Below, piece after piece: positions 19,400-27,797 of a stretch of 64,000 nucleotides of DNA. Position 1 is the first letter of the stretch, and every line of letters starts with the position of its first letter. The stretch is taken from the NCBI GenBank assembly GCA_947503145.1, contig CANNCP010000001.1, forward strand, positions 1 to 64,000, in the 5' to 3' direction. The stretch is from an uncultured Roseovarius sp. (GTDB taxonomy: Bacteria; Pseudomonadota; Alphaproteobacteria; Rhodobacterales; Rhodobacteraceae). Made by a program: the position numbers and the translations under genes. Below the pieces are notes generated by a model that worked only from the letters and a program-made list of their open reading frames with translations, ran no database searches and was not told where the DNA came from.

Positions 19400-20305
19400 T
19401 CACCATTCGGCAGGGCCCTTGTCGGCAAAGGCGTGGACCAGAAAATCAATGAACGCGCGCACCTTGGGCTGGGTGAACCGGCCCGGCGGATAGACCGCAT
19501 AGATGCCCTGGGTTTCAACCGGCAGATCGGGAATCACATCCTCTACCAGGCCACTCGCCATCGCATCGGCATAGAGAAAGCTGGGCAGATAGGCGATGCC
19601 GAGGCCCGAAATGGCTGCATTGAGCAACGATTGACCGTCATTGACCGAAAGGCCGCCGGCGGTGCGCACCTGGCGCTTCTCGCCCGAAGGTGCAGTCAGT
19701 TTCCATACCGACCCACCCGACTGGCTGGAGTAATGCAACAGCTTGTGCTCGTTCAGTTCGTCAATCTTCGACGGACGACCAAATTTCTGAAGGTATCCCG
19801 GCGACGCGATCATGCGTTTCGTCGTCTCGGTCAGCTTGCGGGCCCGCAGCGTGCTGTCTTCCAGCTCGCCAATGCGGATCGCCATGTCGAACCCTTCTGA
19901 AATCAGTTCCACATAGCGGTTGTTCAACACCATGTTGACTGTGATATCGGGGAATTCATCCAGGAAACTGCCCAGCACCGGACTGAGGTGATTGACCCCG
20001 AAATCCGTCGCCACCGATATTCGCAACAGCCCCTGAGGATCGCTCTGCATCGAGCTGACCAGCGCATCAGCCTCACCGGCATCATTAAGAACACGCAAGG
20101 CCCGGTCATAATAGGCCAGACCGATCTCGGTCGGGCTGACACGCCGCGTCGTGCGATTCAGCAGGCGCGCGCCCAGCCGCGCCTCCAGCGATGATACGTG
20201 CTTGGAAACGGCGGATTTGGAAATCCCCATCTTGCGGGCTGCATCCGTAAAGCCCCCCTGATCCACCACCGTGGCAAAGGCTTCCATTTCTGTCAGGCGA
20301 TCCAT
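19400..20305 (-). CDS. LysR-family transcriptional regulator
   Basis: 301 residues. The N-terminal winged helix-turn-helix MDRLTEMEAFATVVDQGGFTDAARKMGISKSAVSKHVSSLEARLGARLLNRTTRRVSPTE-type segment is complete, followed by the two-lobe effector domain (LLRISVATDFGVNHLSPVLGSFLDEFPDI, GFDMAIRIGELEDSTLRARKL). It belongs to the group often named DsdC/AaeR-like orphan regulators. The start ATG at 20305 is used; a GTG six bases upstream is possible. The effector and targets are unknown. The adjacent FMN reductase gene downstream is one candidate, since LysR proteins commonly regulate neighbours, but no operator was identified. Confidence 0.93.
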   Translation of the reverse strand: MDRLTEMEAFATVVDQGGFTDAARKMGISKSAVSKHVSSLEARLGARLLNRTTRRVSPTEIGLAYYDRALRVLNDAGEADALVSSMQSDPQGLLRISVATDFGVNHLSPVLGSFLDEFPDITVNMVLNNRYVELISEGFDMAIRIGELEDSTLRARKLTETTKRMIASPGYLQKFGRPSKIDELNEHKLLHYSSQSGGSVWKLTAPSGEKRQVRTAGGLSVNDGQSLLNAAISGLGIAYLPSFLYADAMASGLVEDVIPDLPVETQGIYAVYPPGRFTQPKVRAFIDFLVHAFADKGPAEW

Positions 20306-20646
20306 TAACACATACCTCTAATCTGTCTCGTTGACGGTAGGTATGGCGGGACAATCAGGCGCAACTTGGGCACGCACCGGACAATATCGGGGTTTTGTTG
20401 CTGATCGTTCGTATTCTGGAAACATGGAAACGGCTGTTTCCTGCGGGCGCCGTCATGAGGTATGAACGCGGTTTGCACGCATCCCAGGAGGATGGACCGG
20501 CCTTTTCCTTAACGCTGTGCCGGATTTCAAAGAGGTGGATGCATCGCTGCCTCCGACCCGCGATAAAGGCCGGGTGACGCAGCCACGGCATCAAAGGTCT
20601 GCTCGTTTGCAGACAATTATTCACATCTTCCCGCAGCGACCACGTT
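20306..20646. other. intergenic region between the LysR gene and xseA
   Basis: About 340 bases without a supported gene; short frames here have poor composition. It should hold the promoter of the LysR gene. AGAGG lies ten bases before the LysR ATG. No other structure was recognised. Confidence 0.45.
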
Positions 20647-22209
20647 TCAGAACAAACTGCCCTGATCCGGCTTCGGCTTTGGCGGTGCGGGTTTCTTCGT
20701 CGCCTTGGGTCTGGCCGCTCTTGCACTGATCTCCAGCCGCCCATCGGCAAACTCGATCTCCAGCGCCCCCGCCGCGCCCGCCACCTTGCGGGTCGTCACA
20801 ACATCACCGTCGCCCCATACTACCGCATAGCCCCGGCTCAGCGTCGCCTTGTAGCCCAATGTCTCGCGTAGCCGGTCCAGCCCCGTCAGCACATCACGCC
20901 AGCCGCGCACTTGTCGTGTGCCGACATCGCTCAGCCGCGCTCCGACGCGCGTCAGCGCCTCGCGGCTGCGGCTGATCTCGGCTCCCGGTTCGACCCTTGC
21001 CAGCCGCGCCGTCACCGCTTCCAGCCGCCGCCGGTCAGTCTGGGCCGCCCGGCCCAGCGCCGGACCCAGCCGCCCGCCCAGTCCCGCCAATCGCCGCGCA
21101 TCGCCCTGCACTGCCCGGCGCAAAACGCCCGGACGCAGGCTGCCGCTGGCCTCCGACAGTTTGACCCGCCGCGCCTGCACCCCGCGAATCAGCGCCGCAG
21201 GCAGCCGTTCGCCCCAAATATCCAGCCGCTGACGTGGACTCTCCAACAAGTTGTCGGCACGCGGCAAGGCCCGCGACAGATCGCGCAGACGTTGCCCGCG
21301 TTGCCCCACGCCGCTGGTCAGCGCCCGGGTCAGCCGCGCATCCATCCCGTCGAGCCAGGCCGCCAGTTCCAGCCGCACGGGCACCGCCAGTTCCGCCGCC
21401 GCCGTGGGTGTCGGCGCGCGCTGGTCGGATGCGTAATCAATCAGCGTCGTGTCCGTCTCGTGGCCGACCGCCGAGATCAGCGGGATTTCGGACGCCGCCG
21501 CCGCGCGCACCACGATTTCTTCGTTGAACCCCCATAGATCCTCGATCGACCCGCCGCCGCGCGCCACGATGATCAGATCAGGCCGGGGCAATGCCCCACC
21601 GGGCGTCAGCGCATTGAACCCGCGGATCGCGTTCGCCACCTCCGGTGCACAATTTGCCCCTTGCACCGCCACGGGCCAAATCAGCACCTTGCGCGGAAAC
21701 CGGTCGCGCAACCGGTGCAGGATATCGCGGATGACCGCGCCCGAGGGCGACGTCACAACGCCGATGATATCGGGCAGATACGGCAGCCGCTGCTTGCGTT
21801 CGGGCGCAAACAGTCCCTCTGCCGCCAGCGCCGCCTTGCGCTTTTCCAGCATCGCCATCAGCGCACCGGCACCCGCAACGGCAACCTCTTCGACATTCAT
21901 GTTATACTTGGATTGCTGGCCGAATGCCGTCAGACGGCCGGTCACGACCACCTCCATGCCTTCCTCGGGGACCACGGACAGCTTTGCCACCTGTCCCTTC
22001 CACGTGGTGCAGGCCAGTACGTTACGGTCGTCCTTGACGTCGTAATACAGGTGCCCCGAGCGCGCCTTGAACACGCGGCCCACCTCGCCGCGCACACGCA
22101 GACGCCCAAAGGTCCCTTCGAGCGTGCGTTTCACTTCGCCAGAGATTTCCGACACGGAGTATTCGGGAATGTTCTGGCCCGGGGCCGGGTCATCAATAAG
22201 GTCAGACAT
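20647..22209 (-). CDS. xseA: exodeoxyribonuclease VII large subunit
   Basis: 520 residues. The OB-fold N-terminal domain (YSVSEISGEVKRTLEGTFGRLRVRGEVGRVFKARSGHLYYDVKDD) is followed by the catalytic core with PDIIGVVTSPSGAVIRDILHRLRDRFP, IIVARGGGSIEDLWGFNEE and ISAVGHETDTTLIDYASDQRAPTPTAAAE, all diagnostic of XseA. A long Arg/Leu-rich helical region at about 290-430 is the coiled-coil that recruits XseB copies. A Lys/Pro-rich tail ends the protein. It degrades single-stranded DNA with the small subunit XseB, which is not in this window. Divergent from purD. Confidence 0.96.
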   Translation of the reverse strand: MSDLIDDPAPGQNIPEYSVSEISGEVKRTLEGTFGRLRVRGEVGRVFKARSGHLYYDVKDDRNVLACTTWKGQVAKLSVVPEEGMEVVVTGRLTAFGQQSKYNMNVEEVAVAGAGALMAMLEKRKAALAAEGLFAPERKQRLPYLPDIIGVVTSPSGAVIRDILHRLRDRFPRKVLIWPVAVQGANCAPEVANAIRGFNALTPGGALPRPDLIIVARGGGSIEDLWGFNEEIVVRAAAASEIPLISAVGHETDTTLIDYASDQRAPTPTAAAELAVPVRLELAAWLDGMDARLTRALTSGVGQRGQRLRDLSRALPRADNLLESPRQRLDIWGERLPAALIRGVQARRVKLSEASGSLRPGVLRRAVQGDARRLAGLGGRLGPALGRAAQTDRRRLEAVTARLARVEPGAEISRSREALTRVGARLSDVGTRQVRGWRDVLTGLDRLRETLGYKATLSRGYAVVWGDGDVVTTRKVAGAAGALEIEFADGRLEISARAARPKATKKPAPPKPKPDQGSLF

Positions 22210-22462
22210 GCCCCATCAATGCCCCAAGCCTGCGGAGATGAAAAGACTGCACTGCACGGTTCCCGCAAGGCGCTTGCCTGCCTTGCCTCACAGATCAGGT
22301 ACGACTAAAGCATCTCGGGATTGAGTTGAGATACAACTTGAATTCGAAACGCGCGCAACACTCGCTTGTCGTGGGCATTTCGACATACTGTTGTGTTTCA
22401 ACAATATGTCGAAACACTTTAATCAGACCGTAATCCTGACACCAGCCCAGCGCGGAGCACAC
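22210..22462. other. divergent promoter region xseA-purD
   Basis: Holds the promoters of both genes and the strong inverted repeat at 22378-22414. No gene is supported. Confidence 0.5.
22378..22414. repeat. 37-base inverted repeat upstream of purD
   Basis: TTTCGACATA (22378-22387) pairs with TATGTCGAAA (22405-22414). After one C/A mismatch the stem continues with TGTTG and CAACA around a five-base loop. It lies 48 bases before the purD start, so it could be an operator or an RNA hairpin in the purD leader. Confidence 0.7.
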
Positions 22463-23725
22463 ATGAACATCCTGATCCTCGGCAGCGGCGGGCGCGAACA
22501 CAGCCTCGCATGGGCCGTCCTGCAGAACCCCAAATGCGACCGGCTGATCGTGGCCCCCGGCAATGCAGGCATTGCCGGCATCGCAGAATGTGCCGCACTC
22601 GACATCATGGACCCCGGCGCGGTCGTCGGATTCGCCGAAGAGGAATCAATCGATCTGGTGATCATCGGACCAGAGGCGCCGCTGGCCGTCGGCGTCGCCG
22701 ACCGTCTGCGCGAATCGGACATTCTCACCTTCGGCCCCTCCGCTGCCGCCGCCCAGTTGGAGGCATCCAAGCGGTTTACCAAGGAGATCTGCGATGCCTC
22801 GGGCGCGCCCACCGCCAGCTATGGCCATTTCACCGACGCTGTCGCCGCCCATGCCCATATAGACGCGACAGGCGTGCCCATCGTGATCAAGGCCGACGGT
22901 CTGGCGGCAGGCAAGGGCGTGATCATCGCTGAAACCGTGGCAGAGGCGCACGCCGCCATCGACGACATGTTCGGCGGTGCGTTCGGCAGTGCCGGTGCCG
23001 AGGTGGTGATCGAGGAATTCATGACCGGCGAAGAGGCTTCGCTCTTTGTCCTCTGCGACGGCACCGATATCCTGTCCATCGGCACCGCGCAGGACCACAA
23101 GCGCGTCGGCGAGGGCGATACCGGCCCCAACACCGGCGGCATGGGCGCCTATTCGCCCGCGCCCGTCCTCACCCCCGAGATCGAGGCGCGCGCACTGAAC
23201 GAGATCATCCGCCCCACCATCGCCGAGATGACAAAACGCGGCATGCCGTTTCAGGGTGTGCTCTACGCGGGCCTGATGATCAAGAACGGCGCACCGCGTC
23301 TGGTAGAATACAATGTCCGCTTTGGTGATCCCGAATGTCAGGTGCTGATGATGCGCCTCGGGGCGCAGGCAATGGACCTGATGCATGCCACCGCCGACGG
23401 TCGGCTGGCAGAGTGCAAGGCGGATTGGGCCGAGGATCATGCACTGACCGTCGTTCTGGCAGCAGATGGCTATCCCGGCGATTATCAGAAGGGCAGCGTG
23501 ATCAGCGGTCTTGATACCTGCCCCGAGGACAGTTTCAACATGGTTTTTCACGCCGGAACCACCCGCGCGAACGGCCAGATCACGGCCACCGGTGGCCGTG
23601 TCCTCAACGTGACTGCGCGCGGTGCCAGCCTGCGCGAGGCGCGCGACCGCGCCTACGCGATAGTCGACCGGATCAACTGGCCCGAAGGGTTCTGCCGCCG
23701 CGATATTGGCTGGCGTGCCTTGTGA
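22463..23725 (+). CDS. purD: phosphoribosylamine-glycine ligase
   Basis: 420 residues, standard length. The GARS N-domain begins MNILILGSGGREHSLAWAV. The ATP-grasp region has FTKEICDASGAPTA, VIKADGLAAGKGVIIAE and VVIEEFMTGEEASLFVLCDG. FQGVLYAGLMI and LVEYNVRFGDPECQ give the metal and ATP ligands, and the C-domain follows. It joins 5-phosphoribosylamine and glycine in purine synthesis. The start is set by GGAG seven bases before ATG; the longer frame to 22391 crosses the inverted repeat and is rejected. Confidence 0.97.
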   Translation: MNILILGSGGREHSLAWAVLQNPKCDRLIVAPGNAGIAGIAECAALDIMDPGAVVGFAEEESIDLVIIGPEAPLAVGVADRLRESDILTFGPSAAAAQLEASKRFTKEICDASGAPTASYGHFTDAVAAHAHIDATGVPIVIKADGLAAGKGVIIAETVAEAHAAIDDMFGGAFGSAGAEVVIEEFMTGEEASLFVLCDGTDILSIGTAQDHKRVGEGDTGPNTGGMGAYSPAPVLTPEIEARALNEIIRPTIAEMTKRGMPFQGVLYAGLMIKNGAPRLVEYNVRFGDPECQVLMMRLGAQAMDLMHATADGRLAECKADWAEDHALTVVLAADGYPGDYQKGSVISGLDTCPEDSFNMVFHAGTTRANGQITATGGRVLNVTARGASLREARDRAYAIVDRINWPEGFCRRDIGWRAL

Positions 23726-23816
23726 CTACCCACGAAGAGACTGGCCTGCGGTCAGAGAACTAGACCCCGGAGCAAGCAGCTCTGAAAGGCCCAGGATCAG
23801 CGCGCCGTGGCGCATG

Positions 23817-24155
<339 letters not shown>

Positions 24156-24354
24156 TCATACAAATCCCGCGGCTGTCGTATCTGTCCGGGATAGGCCAGA
24201 CCAGCCCCTTTTGCGACCCTGCATAATCAGAGTTACGACAAAATGCGTGTATTCTTTGTTTGTTCCAGCTTTAACACGCTCACCACTGCCTTTCCCAACG
24301 CCGCAAAAGCGGGTAGCCTGCCATGCAAAATCCGCTCCAGAGGCAAGAGCATCC

Positions 24355-24882
24355 ATGCGCCGAAATATTCCCATGCTGCTGATCGCGGCCAGTCTGCTGG
24401 CGGGATGTGATGCGCCGCTGCCCGGCAGCCCGGGCGAACCTGCGCTGATCCAGACCCTGGCCGAGACACCGCCGGGGGCCGCACCCGGCACCTGCTGGGG
24501 CAAGGTGGTCACGCCCGCAGTCATTGAGACGGTCACCGACCAGATCATCCTGCAACCAGCCGAAGTGCTGGCCGATGGCACGGTGATTGCCCCCGCCATC
24601 TACAAGACCGAGACCCGTCAGGTCATCGTGCAGGAGCGCAAGGCGACGTGGTTCGAAACACCCTGCGCCGCCGATCTCACACCAGAATTCGTGGCGACGC
24701 TGCAACGCGCCCTCAAGGCCCGGAAACTCTATCGCGGGCAGATCGATGGCCAGATGGACGCCCGCACCCGCGCCGCCGTGCGCCGCTATCAAAAACCCGA
24801 GGGACTGGACAGCGGTATCCTGTCGCTGGCCGCAGCGCGCAAGCTGGGGCTGATTGCCGTGGCCCGGTCCGAGACGGAATAA
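24355..24882 (+). CDS. peptidoglycan-binding-domain lipoprotein
   Basis: 175 residues. The signal peptide MRRNIPMLLIAASLLAGC ends in a clear lipobox (LAGC), so the mature protein should be lipid-anchored. The middle part (WGKVVTPAVIETVTDQIILQPA...VIAPAIYKTETRQVIVQERKATWFETPC) has repeated VT/TE strands. The C-terminal TPEFVATLQRALKARKLYRGQIDGQMDARTRAAVRRYQ is a PG_binding_1 domain. It presumably tethers to the cell wall. The start at 24355 is fixed by the signal peptide; the longer frame upstream is discarded. Confidence 0.85.
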   Translation: MRRNIPMLLIAASLLAGCDAPLPGSPGEPALIQTLAETPPGAAPGTCWGKVVTPAVIETVTDQIILQPAEVLADGTVIAPAIYKTETRQVIVQERKATWFETPCAADLTPEFVATLQRALKARKLYRGQIDGQMDARTRAAVRRYQKPEGLDSGILSLAAARKLGLIAVARSETE

Positions 24883-24988
24883 ACCAGAGCATCGACCGAT
24901 CCCGCATCCCCGTCCCGGACAGGTCCCGAAAATGGTGCACGATTCGATTGTTGGATTAGCACCCCGCAGCCTGACGCCCGCGCCGAAC

Positions 24989-25681
24989 CTACTTCCCCGC
25001 CTCTACCGCCTTGATGGTCGCCGCCACCCGGCGACCGATTTCGCGGCTGCCCTTCAGCGATGGGTGGATCATGTCCAGCGCGTGAAACGATGTGTCGCCA
25101 TGTGGCACCATGTCCGCAACCGATACATAATAGAACCCGTCCAGCAATCCAGCGAGACGCTTGAGCCGGCGCTCCAGCTCGTCGCCGTCATCGCGGCAAT
25201 TCTCGATGGGCGAGCCCGCGCCGGGGCTGCGCAAATAGCCCACATAAACCACCTTGGCCCCGGTGTGGCGCAGCTTGACGATCAGCTTGGCGATCTCGCC
25301 GCCAGTGCCCTTTTGGGTGATAAGCTGATCCATCCGTCGGTGACAGCGGCTGCACCCGCAGCCCAGCCACAGATCGTTGCCGCCGCCGTTCAGCACGATC
25401 CAGTCCCAGTCCCGCTCGCGGTACTGCCGCCCGATATTCAGACCCAGCGCCCCGGTGATCGGTAGCCGGTAGATGATCCGCGCGCCCATGACCGACTGAT
25501 CCATGACCTTTGCCCCCAGCGCGCGTGCGATCGAATGCGACACCGCCCGCCGACTCAGCCGGTGCGAGGCCATCATCGAATCGCCCATCGTCAGGATGCG
25601 CAAAGGCTCGTCTGCGCGCAAAGGCGCGGCTTGGATCGTCATCAATACGGCGATGAAGCTGGCCAGGATAAAGCGATGCAT
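24989..25681 (-). CDS. secreted SGNH/GDSL hydrolase family protein
   Basis: 230 residues. A signal peptide of about 23 residues (ends APLRADEP) is followed by block I ILTMGDSMMASHRLSRR with the Ser nucleophile (GDSM), block III VLNGGGNDLWLG (GxND), and block V DMIHPSLKGSREIG (DxxH). CGCSRCHRRMDQL contains three cysteines unusual for the family. It is probably a periplasmic esterase or acetyl-sugar hydrolase; the substrate is unknown. Convergent with the lipoprotein gene. Confidence 0.85.
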   Translation of the reverse strand: MHRFILASFIAVLMTIQAAPLRADEPLRILTMGDSMMASHRLSRRAVSHSIARALGAKVMDQSVMGARIIYRLPITGALGLNIGRQYRERDWDWIVLNGGGNDLWLGCGCSRCHRRMDQLITQKGTGGEIAKLIVKLRHTGAKVVYVGYLRSPGAGSPIENCRDDGDELERRLKRLAGLLDGFYYVSVADMVPHGDTSFHALDMIHPSLKGSREIGRRVAATIKAVEAGK

Positions 25682-25792
25682 GCGTGGGGAATACTTTCTG
25701 AACTACTCGTCTGACGCGCCTCTGCGGGCTGCTTTCATGGACAGATTAGCCGTTCGGGACCAAGCCGCGCAACCGCAGACTGAATGCCCTGC

Positions 25793-26890
25793 TCAGGCGA
25801 TGCCATCCTTGATCAACTGCTCCGCCAGTTGCGCATAGGCCTCGGCCATCGGGCTGTCTCCGGCCGCGACCGGCGTGCCGCTGTCGCCAGCCAGCCGCGT
25901 ATCCAGATCGATCGGCAGCGAGCCGAGAAAGGGCAGACCCAGCTTCTTCGCCTCCGCCTCGACTCCGCCATGGCCGAATATCTGCGTCTCATGCCCGCAA
26001 TTGGGGCAATGAAAGGTCGACATGTTCTCGATCAGGCCCAGCATCGGGGTTTTCAGCGTGTTGAACATGTCCATCGCCTTGCGCGCGTCCAGCAGCGCCA
26101 CATCCTGCGGCGTCGACACGATGATCGCGCCTGTCGGCTCGGCCTTTTGACACAGTGTCAGTTGCACATCGCCCGTGCCCGGCGGCAGATCGACGATCAG
26201 CACATCCAGATCACCCCAGTTCACTTGGGAAATCATCTGCTGCAACGCGCCCATCAGCATCGGACCACGCCACACCACGGCCTTGTCCGGGTCGAGCATC
26301 AGCCCGATGGACATCATCGTGACGCCATGCGCGTGCAGCGGCTCGATGATCTTGCCGTCCGGGCTGGCGGGGCGCTTGTTCACGCCCATCATACGCGGCT
26401 GGCTGGGCCCATAAATATCCGCATCCAGCAGGCCGACCCGGCGCCCGGCCCGGGCCAGCGCCACCGCGAGGTTGGACGACACCGTGGATTTGCCTACGCC
26501 ACCCTTGCCCGACCCGACGGCGATGATCGACGCAACGCTGGCGGGCTTCAGGCTGCCTTGGGTCGATTTGGGATGGCCGCCGATCTTCAGGTCGGGTGGC
26601 GCACCACCCGGCCCGGCGGCGGCAGGCGGGGCCTTGGCGGCGGGGCCGTGCGCGGTCAGCGCCACGCTGACCCTGGTCACACCGGGCAATGCGGCCACGG
26701 TCCGTTCGGCTGCGGCGCGCAGCGGTTCCATCCGGCGGGCAATCTCGGGGCTGGGCACTTCGATCACGAATCGCACCTCGCTGCCCTCGACGCTCAGCGC
26801 GCGCAGCATGTCGCGACTGATCAGCGTCCCACCGTCCGGCAGCTCCAACGTGGCCAGCACGGCCTCTACCTCGGCGCGGTTCACACTCAT
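25793..26890 (-). CDS. mrp: Mrp/ApbC/NBP35-type iron-sulfur carrier ATPase
   Basis: 365 residues. An N-terminal MIP18/DUF59-like domain (about 1-80) and an Ala/Pro-rich linker are followed by the P-loop [17 protein letters not shown] (deviant Walker A, near residue 123), [27 protein letters not shown], and the CxxC scaffold [14 protein letters not shown]. It stores and delivers Fe-S clusters. The start is set by AGGAG before the ATG at 26890. Its leader contains three self-complementary copies of GCAAAACGC (26955-27027). It is divergent from the DUF1127 gene. Confidence 0.93.
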   Translation of the reverse strand: MSVNRAEVEAVLATLELPDGGTLISRDMLRALSVEGSEVRFVIEVPSPEIARRMEPLRAAAERTVAALPGVTRVSVALTAHGPAAKAPPAAAGPGGAPPDLKIGGHPKSTQGSLKPASVASIIAVGSGKGGVGKSTVSSNLAVALARAGRRVGLLDADIYGPSQPRMMGVNKRPASPDGKIIEPLHAHGVTMMSIGLMLDPDKAVVWRGPMLMGALQQMISQVNWGDLDVLIVDLPPGTGDVQLTLCQKAEPTGAIIVSTPQDVALLDARKAMDMFNTLKTPMLGLIENMSTFHCPNCGHETQIFGHGGVEAEAKKLGLPFLGSLPIDLDTRLAGDSGTPVAAGDSPMAEAYAQLAEQLIKDGIA

Positions 26891-26954
26891 GCCTGATCTC
26901 CTGTTACTGATGCGGCAATTGTACCTTTTGCGGATGTCCTGACTCTGGGAAACC

Positions 26955-27027
26955 GCAAAACGCCCACTTCCCCTCAAGGTGTCGGCGTTTTGCATCAAAT
27001 CCGCAACCCGGATCAGATGCAAAACGC
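26955..27027. repeat. three-arm alternative hairpin upstream of mrp
   Basis: Arm A GCAAAACGCC (26955-26964), arm B GGCGTTTTGC (26984-26993, extending as GCGTTTTGCATC to 26996) and arm C GATGCAAAACGC (27016-27027). B can pair with A (10 bases) or with C (12 bases), each with a 19-base loop, so the two folds exclude each other. It may be an RNA switch-like leader of mrp or a set of protein-binding half sites. Confidence 0.7.
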
Positions 27028-27133
27028 TTTTGGTCGCGGGTCCTGCCGCAGGGGTGCGGTAATGTATTAGTCGCTTACTTTAGGTAAGCTTTACTTATGC
27101 ACTTTCTGCATAGCAGCATTGAGGATTCGGGCA

Positions 27134-27160
27134 TTGTGCATCTGCAGCATTCCACTATCT
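27134..27160 (+). promoter_or_regulatory. possible stress-sigma promoter of the DUF1127-sRNA unit
   Basis: TTGTGC (27134-27139) and CTATCT (27155-27160) are 15 bases apart, loosely like RpoH-type boxes. In R. sphaeroides the equivalent unit depends on RpoHI/RpoHII; the match here is only by eye. Confidence 0.3.
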
Positions 27161-27229
27161 ATTCAGCACAACACGAACATGATGGCACGATCGGATGCGC
27201 GCCATGAAAAACGAAAGAAGGACCCAGCG

Positions 27230-27457
27230 ATGATTATCGCCGCAAACGCCCTGATCCGCCGCTCTGGCCATAGCCGTAGCGTGACAGAGATCTGGAACGA
27301 GCTGAAAATTTCGCGCGCCAAGCGCCGCGCATACAAGAACACGATCAAGTCGCTCTCGAACTTGAACGACCGGGATCTTCGCGATCTCGGGATCGGACGC
27401 AGCCAGATTGCCTCCAAGGCATGGGACTGCATCTACGAAACAAGCCACCAGGCTTAA
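27230..27457 (+). CDS. DUF1127 protein, CcaF1-like
   Basis: 75 residues, basic. The C-terminal half IKSLSNLNDRDLRDLGIGRSQIASKAWD is the DUF1127 signature (LxDRxLxDIGlxR). GAAGGA precedes the ATG at 27230. The gene is followed directly by four hairpins with CUCCUCCC-type loops, the same order as the R. sphaeroides gene RSP_6037 (CcaF1) with the sRNAs CcsR1-4. There CcaF1 is an RNA-binding protein that influences sRNA maturation. The same role here is inferred from order and family. Confidence 0.85.
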   Translation: MIIAANALIRRSGHSRSVTEIWNELKISRAKRRAYKNTIKSLSNLNDRDLRDLGIGRSQIASKAWDCIYETSHQA

Positions 27458-27464
27458 CGGCATC

Positions 27465-27495
27465 AGGTGTCCCGTTCCTCCTCCCAGGGGCATCT
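27465..27495 (+). ncRNA. CcsR/cuckoo-type sRNA hairpin 1
   Basis: AGGTGTCCC (27465-27473) pairs with GGGGCATCT (27487-27495) over nine pairs, two of them G-T. The 13-base loop displays CCTCCTCCC. An outer CATC/GATG pair can extend it to 27461-27501. It lies eight bases after the DUF1127 stop. Confidence 0.75.
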
Positions 27496-27500
27496 GTGAT

Positions 27501-27538
27501 GGCTGCAACCCCGTTTCTCCTCCCTAGGGGTTGCAGCC
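27501..27538 (+). ncRNA. CcsR/cuckoo-type sRNA hairpin 2
   Basis: GGCTGCAACCCC (27501-27512) and GGGGTTGCAGCC (27527-27538) pair perfectly. The 14-base loop contains CTCCTCCC. A further hairpin without the motif (ATCCGG...CCGGAT, 27545-27572) separates it from hairpin 3. Confidence 0.8.
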
Positions 27539-27574
27539 CAAACCATCCGGACCCTGCGGGGTCCACCCGGATCT

Positions 27575-27601
27575 GCCGGTTCGCTCCTCCCCTGAGCCGG
27601 C
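27575..27601 (+). ncRNA. CcsR/cuckoo-type sRNA hairpin 3
   Basis: GCCGGTTCG (27575-27583) pairs with TGAGCCGGC (27593-27601), two pairs being G-T. The nine-base loop is CTCCTCCCC. Confidence 0.75.
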
Positions 27602-27604
27602 GGT

Positions 27605-27650
27605 AACGAGAACGGCGACATCCTCCTCCCTGGGTGTCGCCGTTTTCGTT
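27605..27650 (+). ncRNA. CcsR/cuckoo-type sRNA hairpin 4, also the likely terminator
   Basis: AACGAGAACGGCGACA (27605-27620) pairs with TGTCGCCGTTTTCGTT (27635-27650), with one G-T pair. The 14-base loop begins TCCTCCTCCC. The stem is AT-rich at its base and followed by TT, so it probably also ends the unit. Confidence 0.8.
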
Positions 27651-27797
27651 TTGGATGAGGGGAGAGGCAAAAACCTTCAACAGTTGCTTTGGTTTTGAAC
27701 GGGGTTTTTGGTGGCACCAAGCGAGGTGATTTGCAGGTGTTCCAAGAGGAGGGGCCTTAGCGCAATCTGAATAGCCGCGGTGCTTTACGCTGAACAT

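Larger units (their letters stand above)
26891..27229. other. divergent promoter region mrp-DUF1127
   Basis: No gene. The mrp half holds the three-arm inverted repeat at 26955-27027; the DUF1127 half is AT-richer and contains possible promoter boxes at 27134-27160. Confidence 0.5.

Noticed and set aside
27465..27650. CRISPR-like array (repeated CTCCTCCC words)
   Set aside because: The repeats are only eight or nine bases, sit in hairpin loops of different stems, and spacing is irregular; no cas genes are present.
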